From Paraspadella gotoi (lineage: Eukaryota > Chaetognatha): a DNA stretch of 64,000 bases. Below are positions 35,190-45,861 of the stretch, piece by piece. Position 1 is the stretch's first letter. Each line of letters begins with the position of its first letter. A program made the position numbers and the translations under genes. The notes beneath the pieces are model-generated. The model was not told the DNA's origin. It saw only the letters and a program-made list of their open reading frames with translations, and ran no database searches. The stretch spans positions 23,781,003-23,845,002 of the forward strand of contig CM119267.1 of NCBI GenBank assembly GCA_051294375.1. Reading direction: 5' to 3'.

Positions 35190-35515
35190 AAAAACATTTT
35201 AAAAAGTCACTTTGTTTTTATATTTAAACTCATTTCCACTCCGCATCATTCCTTCAAAAATTTATATCGCAGCTCAATCACACAGATTCTAAACCAGACA
35301 CTAAATTTCAGCTAAATCCATCCATCCAATTATGATTAATTATAGTTAATGTAAGTAAAAAGATTCAAGTAAATGTGACTTATGTTTTTTTCCATTTAAA
35401 CTCATTTCCACTCGCACGATTCCATCGAAACTTTATATCCAGCTTCGTCACACAATTTTCCAACCACACACAAAATTTCATTTCAATCCATCCATACAAT
35501 CACGAGTAATTGGAG
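35190..35515 (+). repeat. ~172-bp tandem repeat, two units
   Basis: AAACTCATTTCCACT starts at 35226 and again near 35398. Units share TTATATC(G/C)AGCT, CACACA and an AATCCATCCAT-type end. The second unit ends in (GACA)n at 35517-35535. Arthropod dispersed repeats often end AATCC-GTCC-like then GACAGACA; that is a family resemblance, not a proven identity. Confidence 0.75.
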
Positions 35516-35535
35516 ACAGACAGACAGACAGACAG

Positions 35536-35991
35536 TCAGATTTAGGGGGGACCGACGGACCGACAAAGTAGATTATAGAGTCGGGATCTGCTAAAAAAGC
35601 GATAAGGAAAAAAAGAGACAAACACATAAAGAAAGAGAGTGAAAATGAAAAGCAAGCAAACAGGGAAAAAAAAAAATCAATCAATATAAAACGTGTTCAA
35701 TCAATATATCAACGAAAAAACACAATCCAAACAAACAAGCAAAACTTTAAAAAAAAACCGCGCGAAAATTCTCAGATAAAAAAAATCGATCAGAGAGAAA
35801 AAAACAACAAAAAATTCCATATGGAATCGAATCATTTTTTCTTTTTTTTGGCTGCCAGAGATTTTTTCTTTCTTTTTCCTTTTATCTTCTTTCTTTTATT
35901 TATTTTTTTTTTTGCTCTTTTGTTTGTCGGTTTTTATGTCGTCACTAAAACCAACTTTTTTAGTCCCGTCGCGGGTAAACCATTGTACAAC
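35536..35991. other. A-rich then T-rich sequence, no gene
   Basis: Contains GACCGACGGACCGAC (about 35551) and A/T homopolymers. No gene is supported; the minus-strand ORF (35478-35684) is low-complexity. Confidence 0.5.
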
Positions 35992-36275
35992 NNNNNNNNN
36001 NNNNNNNNNNNNNNNNNNNNNNNNNNNNNNNNNNNNNNNNNNNNNNNNNNNNNNNNNNNNNNNNNNNNNNNNNNNNNNNNNNNNNNNNNNNNNNNNNNNN
36101 NNNNNNNNNNNNNNNNNNNNNNNNNNNNNNNNNNNNNNNNNNNNNNNNNNNNNNNNNNNNNNNNNNNNNNNNNNNNNNNNNNNNNNNNNNNNNNNNNNNN
36201 NNNNNNNNNNNNNNNNNNNNNNNNNNNNNNNNNNNNNNNNNNNNNNNNNNNNNNNNNNNNNNNNNNNNNNNNNNN
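35992..36275. other. Assembly gap, 284 N
   Basis: Sized gap. Confidence 0.99.
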
Positions 36276-36356
36276 GTGGGCGACCTCTACCGGAGGCGTC
36301 GTCGCCATCTTGAGAGTCAGGACCTTTAGCTCGTTCCATTTTCTCAGGAGTCGACG

Positions 36357-36409
36357 ATGACGACGGTGACGATGACGATGATGATGATGAAAACGACAAA
36401 GATAGGGAA

Positions 36410-36467
<58 letters not shown>

Positions 36468-36476
36468 GTGAAGTTA
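36357..36476 (+). repeat. (GAT)n / (GAC)n trinucleotide tract
   Basis: GACGGTGACGATG then nearly pure (GAT)n to 36466. Confidence 0.93.
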
Positions 36477-36529
36477 TAGATCAAGATTGATGAAAATGGG
36501 TCCACAAATGAAATAAGTTGCGCTAAATG

Positions 36530-36640
36530 GACGGCGCCAAATGGCCAGCGCGAGAATGCGTGACGCGCCACCGTGACGCGCCATCTTGACGCGACACCGT
36601 AACGCGTCACATTGACGTGCCCGCGCGACGTCTTTTACTC
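36530..36640 (+). repeat. GACGCGCCA degenerate repeat
   Basis: About nine GACGCG/GGCGCC words at 11-14 bp spacing. Related in reverse orientation to 26440-26560. Confidence 0.65.
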
Positions 36641-36868
36641 GCGTCTCAGCTTCCGAGTTGATTCTTTCTGTTGGATTCTCATTTGAATGGATTTAATATC
36701 ATTTGTTACTAAAATAATTATGAAATACCTATATTTAGTTTAAAATTTTTATCATATTTTAATCAAAATCCTATTCGTTCCATTTTTCTCTTATTTCATA
36801 TCTTAATCTTATTTCGTTTCTAATTTCCTCTTCCTCTTCCTCTTCCTCTTCCTTCTCAGTTGCTACTT
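36641..36868. other. AT-rich then CTTCC sequence, no gene
   Basis: Ends in (TCTTCC)n just before the gap. Nothing coding was seen. Confidence 0.5.
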
Positions 36869-37236
36869 NNNNNNNNNNNNNNNNNNNNNNNNNNNNNNNN
36901 NNNNNNNNNNNNNNNNNNNNNNNNNNNNNNNNNNNNNNNNNNNNNNNNNNNNNNNNNNNNNNNNNNNNNNNNNNNNNNNNNNNNNNNNNNNNNNNNNNNN
37001 NNNNNNNNNNNNNNNNNNNNNNNNNNNNNNNNNNNNNNNNNNNNNNNNNNNNNNNNNNNNNNNNNNNNNNNNNNNNNNNNNNNNNNNNNNNNNNNNNNNN
37101 NNNNNNNNNNNNNNNNNNNNNNNNNNNNNNNNNNNNNNNNNNNNNNNNNNNNNNNNNNNNNNNNNNNNNNNNNNNNNNNNNNNNNNNNNNNNNNNNNNNN
37201 NNNNNNNNNNNNNNNNNNNNNNNNNNNNNNNNNNNN
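36869..37236. other. Assembly gap, 368 N
   Basis: Sized gap, bounded on the right by (TTTTC)n. Confidence 0.99.
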
Positions 37237-37659
37237 TTTTCTTTTTCTTTTCTTTTTCTTTTCTTTTTCCCGCCAAAAAATGAAAAATATGGAATTTTAT
37301 TTCTTTCTCGTCGACGAATCTTTATAGGTTTTCATTTCTTCCTACGCAACTCGAGAAGACTATTTTTTAGTCGGTCGGTCCTTTTCTCCATTAATCTTTC
37401 AATGTTTTTAAAACTGTTTGTATGTATATCTGTCGGTAAATCTGGCTTTCAATTTGCTTTGGTGGCTGAGTATGACAGTACGCTAAATTAAGTAAAATCA
37501 GTGATGTTTATTTTCTCCGAACAAACGGAAATGATTTCAACATTCCGTAAAAATTCCAAAAAAACAAACATAGTCGAAGACTTAAGCATTTTTTGTAACC
37601 TAGAAAGTCAATGCAACGTTTTAGTTTTCTGTATTTTTTACTTTTTTTTCTTGTCCCGT

Positions 37660-37850
37660 TTCATTCCTCAATTGTTTGTTCTGTTTCATTCTTCCATTTA
37701 ATGTCCTATTTCATTCCATTTGGTGCCCAATCCATTTCTCCTTTTTTTGTTTCATTTTTCCATTTTTTGTCCTGTTTCATTTTTCAATTAAATGTCCTAT
37801 TTCATTCCGTTTGGTGTCCAATCAATTTCTCCATTTTTGTCAACAAAAAA
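37660..37850 (+). repeat. ~92-bp tandem repeat, two units
   Basis: TAAATGTCCTATTTCATTCC is followed by a TTTGGTG(C/T)CCAAT(C/T) segment at about 37697 and 37788. The surroundings repeat TTCATT/CCATTTTT. Confidence 0.75.
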
Positions 37851-38090
37851 AGTCATCCCTTTGTTTTTCTCATTCATTTGTCCATTTTATATCCCAGATT
37901 TTGCCATCATTTTTTATATCACAATATAATACAATATTAGTATTTAAGTTTATTCCTTTTTTCCGTTCGTTCTGGCCCGTGACTGTTTTGTCGTTGTGGC
38001 TTCTGTCAGTTGTTATGTAAGTTTGTTATGTTTATTATGTTTGTTTGTTTGTTGTTTTAGTTAGTTTCCCTATTCATCCTTCGACGCCTA
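37851..38090. other. AT-rich sequence, no gene seen
   Basis: T-rich with TTTGTTTGTT near 38040. No feature was recognised. Confidence 0.5.
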
Positions 38091-38117
38091 AATATGTCAC
38101 TTTTATGCTCTCGTTTG

Positions 38118-38475
38118 ATTCAAAAGATTTTTGCATTCTCTTCTTGGCATTCTCTTTTGCATTCTCTTCTTGGCGTTCTCTTTTGCATTCTTCTTGGCAT
38201 TCTCTTTTGCATTCTCTTCTTGGCATTCTCTTTTGCATTCTTCTTGGCATTCTCTTTTGCATTCTCTTCTTGGCATTCTCTTTTGCATTCTCTTCTTGAA
38301 ATTCTCTTTTGCATTCTCTTCTTGGCATTCTCTTTTACATTCTCTTCTTGGCATTCTCCTTTGCATTCTCTTAATGCATTCTCTTTTACATTCTTCTTGG
38401 CATTATCTTGTACATTCTCTTTTTTATTCCTCTTTGTATTATCTTTTGCATTCCTTTTTACTTTCTTGTTTGCAT
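38118..38475 (+). repeat. 26-bp CATTCTCTTCTTGG minisatellite
   Basis: About 14 units alternating CATTCTCTTCTTGG and CATTCTCTTTTG. It is open in all three plus frames and on the minus strand because few words encode stops. The resulting F/S/L- or K/E/R-rich peptides are not evidence of a gene. Units decay at the 3' end (TTCTTTTTTATTC). Confidence 0.93.
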
Positions 38476-38602
38476 TCTTTTTTATTCAGTCTTGTTTTCC
38501 TCTTTCTTTGGAAAAGGCCCGGCGTTCGGCGCGCCCGGCTTAATCGTGACGATTCTGCCAGTTGGCGTCTGTCCGTCATTTTTGTCAGTTCGCCCACGCT
38601 CT

Positions 38603-38603
38603 T

Positions 38604-38636
<33 letters not shown>

Positions 38637-38792
38637 NNNNNNNNNNNNNNNNNNNNNNNNNNNNNNNNNNNNNNNNNNNNNNNNNNNNNNNNNNNNNNNN
38701 NNNNNNNNNNNNNNNNNNNNNNNNNNNNNNNNNNNNNNNNNNNNNNNNNNNNNNNNNNNNNNNNNNNNNNNNNNNNNNNNNNNNNNNNNNNN
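38603..38792. other. (CT)n tract into a 156-N gap
   Basis: CT repeat to 38636, then N 38637-38792; the right edge is (TTTTCC)n. Confidence 0.97.
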
Positions 38793-38880
38793 CTTTTCCT
38801 TTCTTTTCCTTTCTTTTCCTTTCTTTTCTTTCCTTCTCCTTTCTTTTCCTTTCTTTTCCTCTTTTCTCCTTTGTTTTTTT
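38793..38880 (+). repeat. (CTTTTC)n tract
   Basis: CTTTTCCTTT-type repeats following the gap. Confidence 0.85.
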
Positions 38881-38944
38881 TTCATCTCAAACAAAGACCT
38901 ACTTTTTCAATTAGACATATTTTTTCTTTCACTCAATATTAATG

Positions 38945-39250
38945 TATGAAATTGGTACAACCAATATAAAAATTCTCCATTCATTTAATAAATAAGCTAT
39001 TTTGTCCCTGACTTTGGACAGGATTTGGTGGTTTAAGGCCTCCATCACACTTACAAGATATATTCGTTTTCATCATTTCTAACATTAAAACATCAACAAA
39101 GAGATTAAGTATTTACTATTCACTACAAAATTTTAATATGAAAAAATTATCCATTCATTTTATAGATATCTTGCTACTGACTTTGGACAATGAACAATTG
39201 GACAGGACATGCTATGATGGTTTAAGGCCTCAATCCCTCTTAAAGCATAA
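38945..39250 (+). repeat. ~175-bp imperfect tandem duplication
   Basis: About 38970-39050 and 39146-39235 share CCATTCATTT, TGACTTTGGACA and GGTTTAAGGCCTC in the same order. A related phrase (GTACAACCAATAT) also occurs at 41705. Confidence 0.65.
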
Positions 39251-39500
39251 ATACATAGTAGGACCCCGAAAACATTTAATCAAAACTCTCTCACTGTCAA
39301 GTTTATTAACTTCCCTATTAATGAAGTGGTGTAATGAAACCAGTATGTCAATAAACCTTTTCATTTATATAAAATAATATGTTTAAGCCACTCATTCATC
39401 TCTTAACATCCTCACTGATATTTTCTCTCACCTTCTCTCTAATCCCTGTTCTTTTTAGTTCTCCTATCAAATTTCCTCTTAAAGAATAAACACACAAAAA
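39251..39500. other. AT-rich sequence, no gene seen
   Basis: Nothing was recognised. Confidence 0.5.
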
Positions 39501-39507
39501 AACAAAG

Positions 39508-39545
<38 letters not shown>
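39508..39545 (+). repeat. Poly-A tract (38 bases)
   Basis: 38 consecutive A. No adjacent retrogene or LINE end was recognised upstream. Confidence 0.95.
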
Positions 39546-39547
<2 letters not shown>

Positions 39548-39639
39548 AACAACACATTTTTTTCCTTAACATTTTTAGGGCGACGTTTTCGAGGAAAACT
39601 ACTTTCGTTTTTCGCGTTTCAAGTTTCGTCGTCTCATAT

Positions 39640-39895
39640 TACTCTTTCCCACTTCTCTGCCTTCTCCCTTCTTCCTTGTCCTTCTCCCCCCTCTTCTCCC
39701 CCCCATCCTCCTCCACCTCCTCCTCTTCGCTCTCTTCCTCTTCCTTACTCTCCCCTTCTCTCCCTCCACCTTCCTCTTCTCTTCTCCTAGGACTCCTCTT
39801 CCTTCTCCCCCTTCTCTCTCCCCGCATGCCTCCTCCACCTTTCCCCTTCCTTCTCCTCTCCTCTTCCTTCTCCCCCTCTTTCTCCGCCACCGGCG
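39640..39895 (+). repeat. CTTCTCC pyrimidine tract
   Basis: Nearly uninterrupted C/T DNA, with purines almost absent on the plus strand. ORFs on both strands are compositional. Confidence 0.85.
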
Positions 39896-39947
39896 CGCGC
39901 CATTTTTGTCCATTTTCGAAAAATTTCACACTTTGTTGCGAGCACGA

Positions 39948-40660
39948 NNNNNNNNNNNNNNNNNNNNNNNNNNNNNNNNNNNNNNNNNNNNNNNNNNNNN
40001 NNNNNNNNNNNNNNNNNNNNNNNNNNNNNNNNNNNNNNNNNNNNNNNNNNNNNNNNNNNNNNNNNNNNNNNNNNNNNNNNNNNNNNNNNNNNNNNNNNNN
40101 NNNNNNNNNNNNNNNNNNNNNNNNNNNNNNNNNNNNNNNNNNNNNNNNNNNNNNNNNNNNNNNNNNNNNNNNNNNNNNNNNNNNNNNNNNNNNNNNNNNN
40201 NNNNNNNNNNNNNNNNNNNNNNNNNNNNNNNNNNNNNNNNNNNNNNNNNNNNNNNNNNNNNNNNNNNNNNNNNNNNNNNNNNNNNNNNNNNNNNNNNNNN
40301 NNNNNNNNNNNNNNNNNNNNNNNNNNNNNNNNNNNNNNNNNNNNNNNNNNNNNNNNNNNNNNNNNNNNNNNNNNNNNNNNNNNNNNNNNNNNNNNNNNNN
40401 NNNNNNNNNNNNNNNNNNNNNNNNNNNNNNNNNNNNNNNNNNNNNNNNNNNNNNNNNNNNNNNNNNNNNNNNNNNNNNNNNNNNNNNNNNNNNNNNNNNN
40501 NNNNNNNNNNNNNNNNNNNNNNNNNNNNNNNNNNNNNNNNNNNNNNNNNNNNNNNNNNNNNNNNNNNNNNNNNNNNNNNNNNNNNNNNNNNNNNNNNNNN
40601 NNNNNNNNNNNNNNNNNNNNNNNNNNNNNNNNNNNNNNNNNNNNNNNNNNNNNNNNNNNN
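39948..40660. other. Assembly gap, 713 N
   Basis: The largest internal gap. Confidence 0.99.
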
Positions 40661-40757
40661 GAAAGAATATTTTTTGGGAGGAAAGAATTTGCTTTGTCAG
40701 TCTTTACAAAGTAATGTAGGAACTTATACTGGGTTTAAGATCGCTGTTTCATTATCA

Positions 40758-40761
40758 CTCC

Positions 40762-40797
<36 letters not shown>

Positions 40798-40826
40798 TTC
40801 TCTCTCTCTCTATCTCTCTCTCTCAT
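40758..40826 (+). repeat. (CT)n microsatellite
   Basis: Interrupted CT repeat. Confidence 0.93.
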
Positions 40827-41298
40827 ACGATTAAGTATTTCAAATTTTTTTAGCTTCTCTTTAGTTTAAACATTATTATTTTTTCCTTGGTGCGAAATTG
40901 TAAAAGTAAAATGTAACTTTACATTTCGCCATTTTGTTTTTCTACTTTTTTCCCCATAAATTTCTCTTTCGAGTTTTTCCTCAACGGCTCCTTTTGCTTT
41001 TCTTTTCTTCAATCTTCTTTGTTATCCTCTTTTTTTATTTTCATTTTTATGCTGCTTTGTTACGGCCTTTTTTTTAAAAATAGCTTTGCTCACTTGCTTT
41101 TCTTGTTTATTCCTGTCTTTTTTTCTTCATCCTTGCTCGCTTTTTATCTTCTATTCTCTGCTTTTTTTCTCTCTATCGCCGCTTCTTTCGTAGCTTTTTT
41201 TCGCTTTTTTTTCGCTTTCTCCCCGCTTCTTCCTTCGCTCTTATTTCGCTTTTTTTCCCGCTCTTCTTTGCAGCAAAAAAAAAAAGAAAGAAAAAGAA
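40827..41298. other. T-rich sequence, no gene
   Basis: TTTTTCGC-type words near 41180-41260. The 119-codon frame 41019-41378 is Phe/Leu/Ser-rich composition and spans a 10-N gap. Confidence 0.5.
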
Positions 41299-41308
41299 NN
41301 NNNNNNNN
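41299..41308. other. Assembly gap, 10 N
   Basis: Ten N just before copy c of the dispersed repeat. Confidence 0.99.
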
Positions 41309-41575
41309 GCGTTCACTTTTCCGTCGGTCCGTCGGTCCGTCGGTATGTCAGTCCATCGGTCTGTCTCACTTACGTTAAAAATGCATATAATTTGCCTATA
41401 GTTGGTTGCTTATTTGTTAGCGCCAGCGCCGCATTCAAGAATTCCTAAAACTATAAGGAATAAAAGACGGAATTTTGATGCAGTCATAAATACATGGGCA
41501 AAGAGAGTTTTTTAGTCATGTCATGTCATGTCACATCCTGCGAAAATAAAGTCATTGCATTGGAATTACCGTTCT
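41309..41575 (+). repeat. Dispersed repeat family, copy c
   Basis: Order: (CGTCGGTC)n, GTCTGTCTCACTTACGTTAA, a core ending TTGGTTGCTTATTTGTTA, AGCGCCGCATTCAAGAATTC, ATTTTGATGCAGT, CATAAATACA, and (GTCAT)n at 41517-41533. It has the same architecture as copies a, b and d. Confidence 0.8.
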
Positions 41576-41754
41576 TGTTTCTTTTCTTTTCTCTTCTTAC
41601 TTTTTTTTCTCTCTTATTTTTTTACATCTTTCTCACAACAGTAACAATTTATTTTTTAGTTCCACAATATAAATAACTTTTTTCTATTCTGTCAATAATA
41701 AAAGTGGTACAACCAATATATTAATTAACTATTCATTGCATGAAAAATCCTTTT

Positions 41755-42155
41755 AATGTTTACTTCGTCTCTCACAAGATGAAGTGCCTCGCAAACGTCG
41801 AAAATGTCTCCCAGTCTAGTTCATTAAATAAAAGATATTCCTTATCAGCAATGAAGTTTTTTAACATTTTTATGTATATATTTTCCTAATGCTTTCTTTC
41901 TTATTTCTCCCCATCATTATCTTTCTTCCCATCTCTTTCCTTCATCTTCTCTCTTTCTATCTTTTCCCTCTTGACTTGAAGAGTCAGATCATAAATTTCA
42001 CTTTTTTGTCTTATCACTGTCTATGTGTCTGTCTCTCGTCTGTAAGAGATTCTTTTTTCCAGCCACATTCTCTCTCTCTCTCGTATCTTCTCTCATTCTC
42101 TCTCTCTGCTCTCTCTCATCTTCTCTCTCTCTCTTCTCTCCTCTCTCTCCTCAAA
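41755..42155 (+). repeat. Direct repeat / LTR-like, left copy (~400 bp)
   Basis: It starts TGTTTACTTCG, carries AAGATGAAGTGCCTCGC and GTCTAGTTCATTAAATAAAA (containing AATAAA), and ends in a CT tract then CAAACCTTT. It is repeated at 43217-43622 with small indels. A polyadenylation-type AATAAA inside both copies would fit an LTR. No tRNA primer-binding site was recognised after the repeat. Confidence 0.7.
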
Positions 42156-43216
42156 CCTTTGCGCTCAAGCACTAGAATTTCCCTCACTCTCAGACGCCAG
42201 TGTATAACGGTGATGTAGTGTAGAGTTAAAAACCTTCAAGTAACAGTAATAAAATAAACAAACATATTTCTCTAGTTCATGTCAATAACATACTTAGTAG
42301 GCATTCTCCGAAGACAGGAGTTGTGAAAAAATTACTTAAATCTTCTGCTCGCCAGCGTTTGATTCCATAGGCGCGTTGCAAACTTCAGTATACAACCTTT
42401 TCGTCAACATCCTGACGAACGCTAAGCAAAGCATCATTGTTATACTGTTACGATGCCAGATTCACGCGCGCACCGGACCTCTCTTACACTCCCCCGCTGT
42501 ATGTACACGGGACACTAATACATGAAGAGAGTCATCCGCACCGCTGCTCTGTCGGCCCGAATGCTCATTAGAGCCGTCTGCAAATTGTCCCACTCCAGCA
42601 TGCAACCCGAGTTTTTATCCCCCATGAGTTTCAGGCTCGCTTGGACGACCGCATTGAAGTACGCTGACGGGCCCCTTGGCATCTCCTAGGGGGGATTGAA
42701 AACCCCAGCCAACTCAGTTGGCTCCAAAATTTGATGGAGGCGCCAAACTCCCCCCTCTGGCATCCCGAAGCGCGCCAACCGATCACGGCGTTCGATCTCT
42801 GGCGTGGTTTTTTCCTTCTCGACGATTTTTTGCTTGTGCAACCGGCGTCGTCCTCCTATGATGATGCCACTGCCTTATTGTTCGCCTCCCCCCGCTTGCC
42901 GTTCATGCGGCCACCCGGCATTTTCCGATGTCCGTTCTTCTCTCTGCGTCAATCATCTTGTCTTGGGGGGTATTACTTCGGCATCGCGAGGTCACAGGAA
43001 AGAGATGAGGTGCATGTTTGGGTGCAGAAACCGTATCACCATTGAAAGTTTGCTTTACCTTGGAATTCCCCCCCGCTCTTGCTTTCACAAGATTAATCAA
43101 TTTGTTCAAACTCTGACTCACTCAGTTTCACGTAGCTTTTTCAAAGACTTGTTCAAGCCTTAGTTCAAGCCTCATTCAAATTTCTATAACTTCAGATCTT
43201 TTAAATTTTGGTTTTT
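42156..43216. other. Insert between the LTR-like repeats, GC-rich core
   Basis: 42440-43090 is much richer in G+C than its flanks and single-copy in the window. TGTTACGATGCCAG at 42449-42462 resembles a Gypsy/BEL LTR start. Open frames exist on both strands (plus 42731-43045 and 42804-43163, minus 42515-42682 and 42903-43121), but none has a recognised domain. It may be a truncated or non-autonomous LTR element. Confidence 0.4.
42515..42682 (-). pseudogene. 55-codon open frame, possible gag-like remnant
   Basis: Starts with ATG (complement of 42680-42682) and ends at TAG. The peptide is a balanced, globular-looking composition with amphipathic stretches (N-A-V-V-Q-A-S-L-K-L-M and L-Q-T-A-L-M-S-I-R-A), unlike the low-complexity frames around it. 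Retroelement capsid fragments can look like this, but no family was recognised. It might also be a host exon or chance. Confidence 0.25.
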
Positions 43217-43622
43217 AATGTTTCACTTCGCTCTCACAAGATGAAGTGCCTCGCAAACGTCGGAAAAGTGCTCCCAGTCTAGTTCATTAAATAAAAGATA
43301 TTCCTTATCAGCAATGAAGTTTTTTAAACATTTTATTGTATTATATTTTTCAATGCTTTCTTTCTTATTTCTCCCCATCATTATCTTTCTTCCCATCTCT
43401 TTCCTTCACATCTCTCTCTCTTTCTATCTTTTCCCTCTTGACTTGAAGAGTCAGATCATAAGATTTCACTTTTTGTCTTATCACTGTCTATGTGTTCTGT
43501 CTCTTCCGTCTGTAAGAGATTCTTTTTTCCAGCCACATTCTCTCTCTCTCTATTTCTCTCTCTCTCTCTCTCTCTCTCTGCTCTCTCTCTCTCTCTCTCT
43601 CTCCCTCTCTCTCTCAAACCTT
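43217..43622 (+). repeat. Direct repeat / LTR-like, right copy
   Basis: Copy of 41755-42155. The CT tract is longer here (43540-43615). Homology ends at CAAACCTTT. Confidence 0.7.
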
Positions 43623-43764
43623 TCCTGGTTGTGTGATGTTACTGAGTTGTTTTTTTTAGCTTCCCTGGGCGATTGTAATTTTAAAGTGTAACCTATCCAC
43701 ACTCAAAAGTATTGATAACAAAAAAATACAAAAACAAAGTTTATTTTTGATAATATTCTCTCAT

Positions 43765-43966
43765 TTTTGTCGTCGCGTCGTCGTCGTCGTCGTTATAGTC
43801 ATCGTCTTCCTTTATATCGTCGTCGTCTGTCGTCGTCGTCGTCGTCGTCTTCTTCTTCTTCTTCTTCAGAGTCCGATTTCTATTTCCGTTTTCTTCACGA
43901 ATCTTCAGCTTCGCTTCCGCAAAACGCGGATAACGAACGTCTCTCTTCTCTCTCTCTCTCTCTCGA

Positions 43967-44018
<52 letters not shown>

Positions 44019-44030
44019 TTCTTTTCGCGT
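43765..44030 (+). repeat. (GTC)n, (CTT)n and (CT)n run
   Basis: GTC repeats at 43769-43850, CTT at 43851-43868, CT at 43941-44026. Confidence 0.93.
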
Positions 44031-44089
44031 CTACTTTTTTGGACCTTTTCTATCAAGGCTTTATTCAACAATTTTCCTCTTAGGATAAA

Positions 44090-44125
44090 TGGAAAGAAAG
44101 AAAGAAAGAAAGAAAGAAAGAAAAA
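44090..44125 (+). repeat. (GAAA)n microsatellite
   Basis: Eight GAAA units. A shorter one is at 44227-44247. Confidence 0.93.
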
Positions 44126-44369
44126 GAACAGGAATAGAAGGAAGAGAAAATAAGACGGGCAGTTCATACGAAAGAAAGAATATAGATAAAGAGTAATGTC
44201 ATCATAGAAAGATTTTCTGTATTAAGAAAGAAGGAAAGAAAGAAAGAGAAAAAAATTACATTTTCTTTTTATCGCTCTCTTTTTTTCCTCCTTGACCAAT
44301 TTAGTGATTTGTCGACAAGTCGTTACCAACTTTTTTTTAAAACGACATTTTTTATATCCGTTTTTTAGT

Positions 44370-44965
44370 TACGCCGCGAGTACTCGCGGAGCAACTCTAT
44401 AAGTCACTTTTCGGTCGGTCGGTCCGTCTGTCGGTCGGCCGATCGGTCGGTCGATCCATTGGTATGTCTGTCCATCGTTCTGTCCCATTTACGTTCAAAA
44501 CGCTTATAACTTACTTATAGTTTGTTGTTCATTTGTTAAAAAACAAATCTAAGCGACTACTGGCTCCTTTTGTTTTTAAAAAAATAAGTAAATAAATTAA
44601 TAAAAAGAAAAGTAATGAGGCGCAACACCTTGGAATAACAGTTCCTTGTTATGCTTATTTTCAGTTATATTATAAGTTAGTCGATATCTATATCTATATC
44701 CGTCGGTTTGTCCCACTTACGTTAAAAATTCATATAATTTGCCTATAGTTGGTTGCTCTTTTGTTAAGACAGAAAAAACCTAAAATCTAAGGGACTGCAA
44801 GCGCCGCGTTCAGGAAATCTAAAAAGAAATAAAATATGGAATTTTGATGCAGTGCATGTCATAAATACACGGACTGAGAAAGCTATAGTAGTCATGTTAG
44901 GTCACGTCATGTCATGTCAAGTCATGTTATGTCGTGTCGCAACACATTTGAATTACCGTTCTTTT
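44370..44965 (+). repeat. Dispersed repeat family, copies d and e
   Basis: Two partial copies in tandem. 44370-44600 has the (GGTC)n head and the core (TTTACGTTCAAAACGCTTAT). 44690-44965 has the core again plus AGCGCCGCGTTCAGGAAAT, ATTTTGATGCAGTG, CATAAATACACGG and the (GTCAT)n tail, ending near GAATTACCGTTCTT, which copy c also has. Confidence 0.8.
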
Positions 44966-45300
44966 TATTATTTTTTTTTCATTATTTTTCCGCATCGCAT
45001 TTTTAACCTTTTTTTTCTCTTCCCATTTTTTTATAGATTTTTTCGTTGGGGATGAAAAGATTTAATATCCGTATTAATCTCTCCCTTTGTCGCCCGCGGC
45101 CTCAGTTTATGGTCATAAGACTTTTAAAAAAAAATAAACTTTTTTAATTAGCGTTCGTTAAAGTTTATAAACTGTTATTTAGTAATGAAAAAAAAACTTT
45201 AAAATTCTCTCGGTTTTTCAAATTAAAAAAAAATTGTTTTCGCTCAATCGAGAAATTTGTCTCGATTAAAAACGAGAAAAAAAGTTAATGTCCATTCATT
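44966..45300. other. AT-rich sequence, no gene seen
   Basis: Homopolymer-rich. No feature was recognised. Confidence 0.5.
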
Positions 45301-45305
45301 CCATC

Positions 45306-45311
45306 GACGAA

Positions 45312-45355
<44 letters not shown>

Positions 45356-45372
45356 GCGACGACGACGGCGAC
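45306..45372 (+). repeat. (GAC)n trinucleotide tract
   Basis: Interrupted (GAC/GGC) repeats. Confidence 0.95.
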
Positions 45373-45860
45373 CGAACGACCCGGTTCTCTGGTTCCGGTC
45401 CTGACAGCGTCCTTCCATTTATTAATTAATTCACTATAAAATTGTGTAGTAAAGAGGCCGGTGGTCAAACGAGGGAAAAAACGTTTCAAAACGATCAATA
45501 GATTTACGCGCAGAATCGGAAGAATAAATTCAGCTTAATATTAAAGCTTTTTAATTCTATGTAACACGTATCTATGAATCGAATTCATTACTAAATTTCT
45601 GGTAAAAAATAACAGTTTGTAGCTATAATTACTAGTTTACTACTCTTTTTAAAAATTTAATTTCAATTTTTATCATCGACTTTTCATTTTCTCTAACATC
45701 TGTCGTCTAATTTCTATTTAACAAAAGAGCATTGAATACATTTTTCTCTTTTTGGAAAATCGATCCGGGGATGAAAACCCTGATTTTGACCCAATTAGAA
45801 AAATTGTTTTCATTTTTAAAAATAGATACAACTGGTTACAGCATATTTTGTAATTTTTTA
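45373..45860. other. AT-rich sequence, no gene seen
   Basis: No gene or repeat was recognised. Confidence 0.5.
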
Positions 45861-45861
45861 T

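Noticed and set aside
38131-38949. 272-codon frame
   Set aside because: Composed of the 26-bp array, an N gap and TTTTCC repeats; a large part is unknown sequence.
39676-40719. 347-codon frame
   Set aside because: Most of it is the 713-N gap, and the remainder is CTTCTCC tract.
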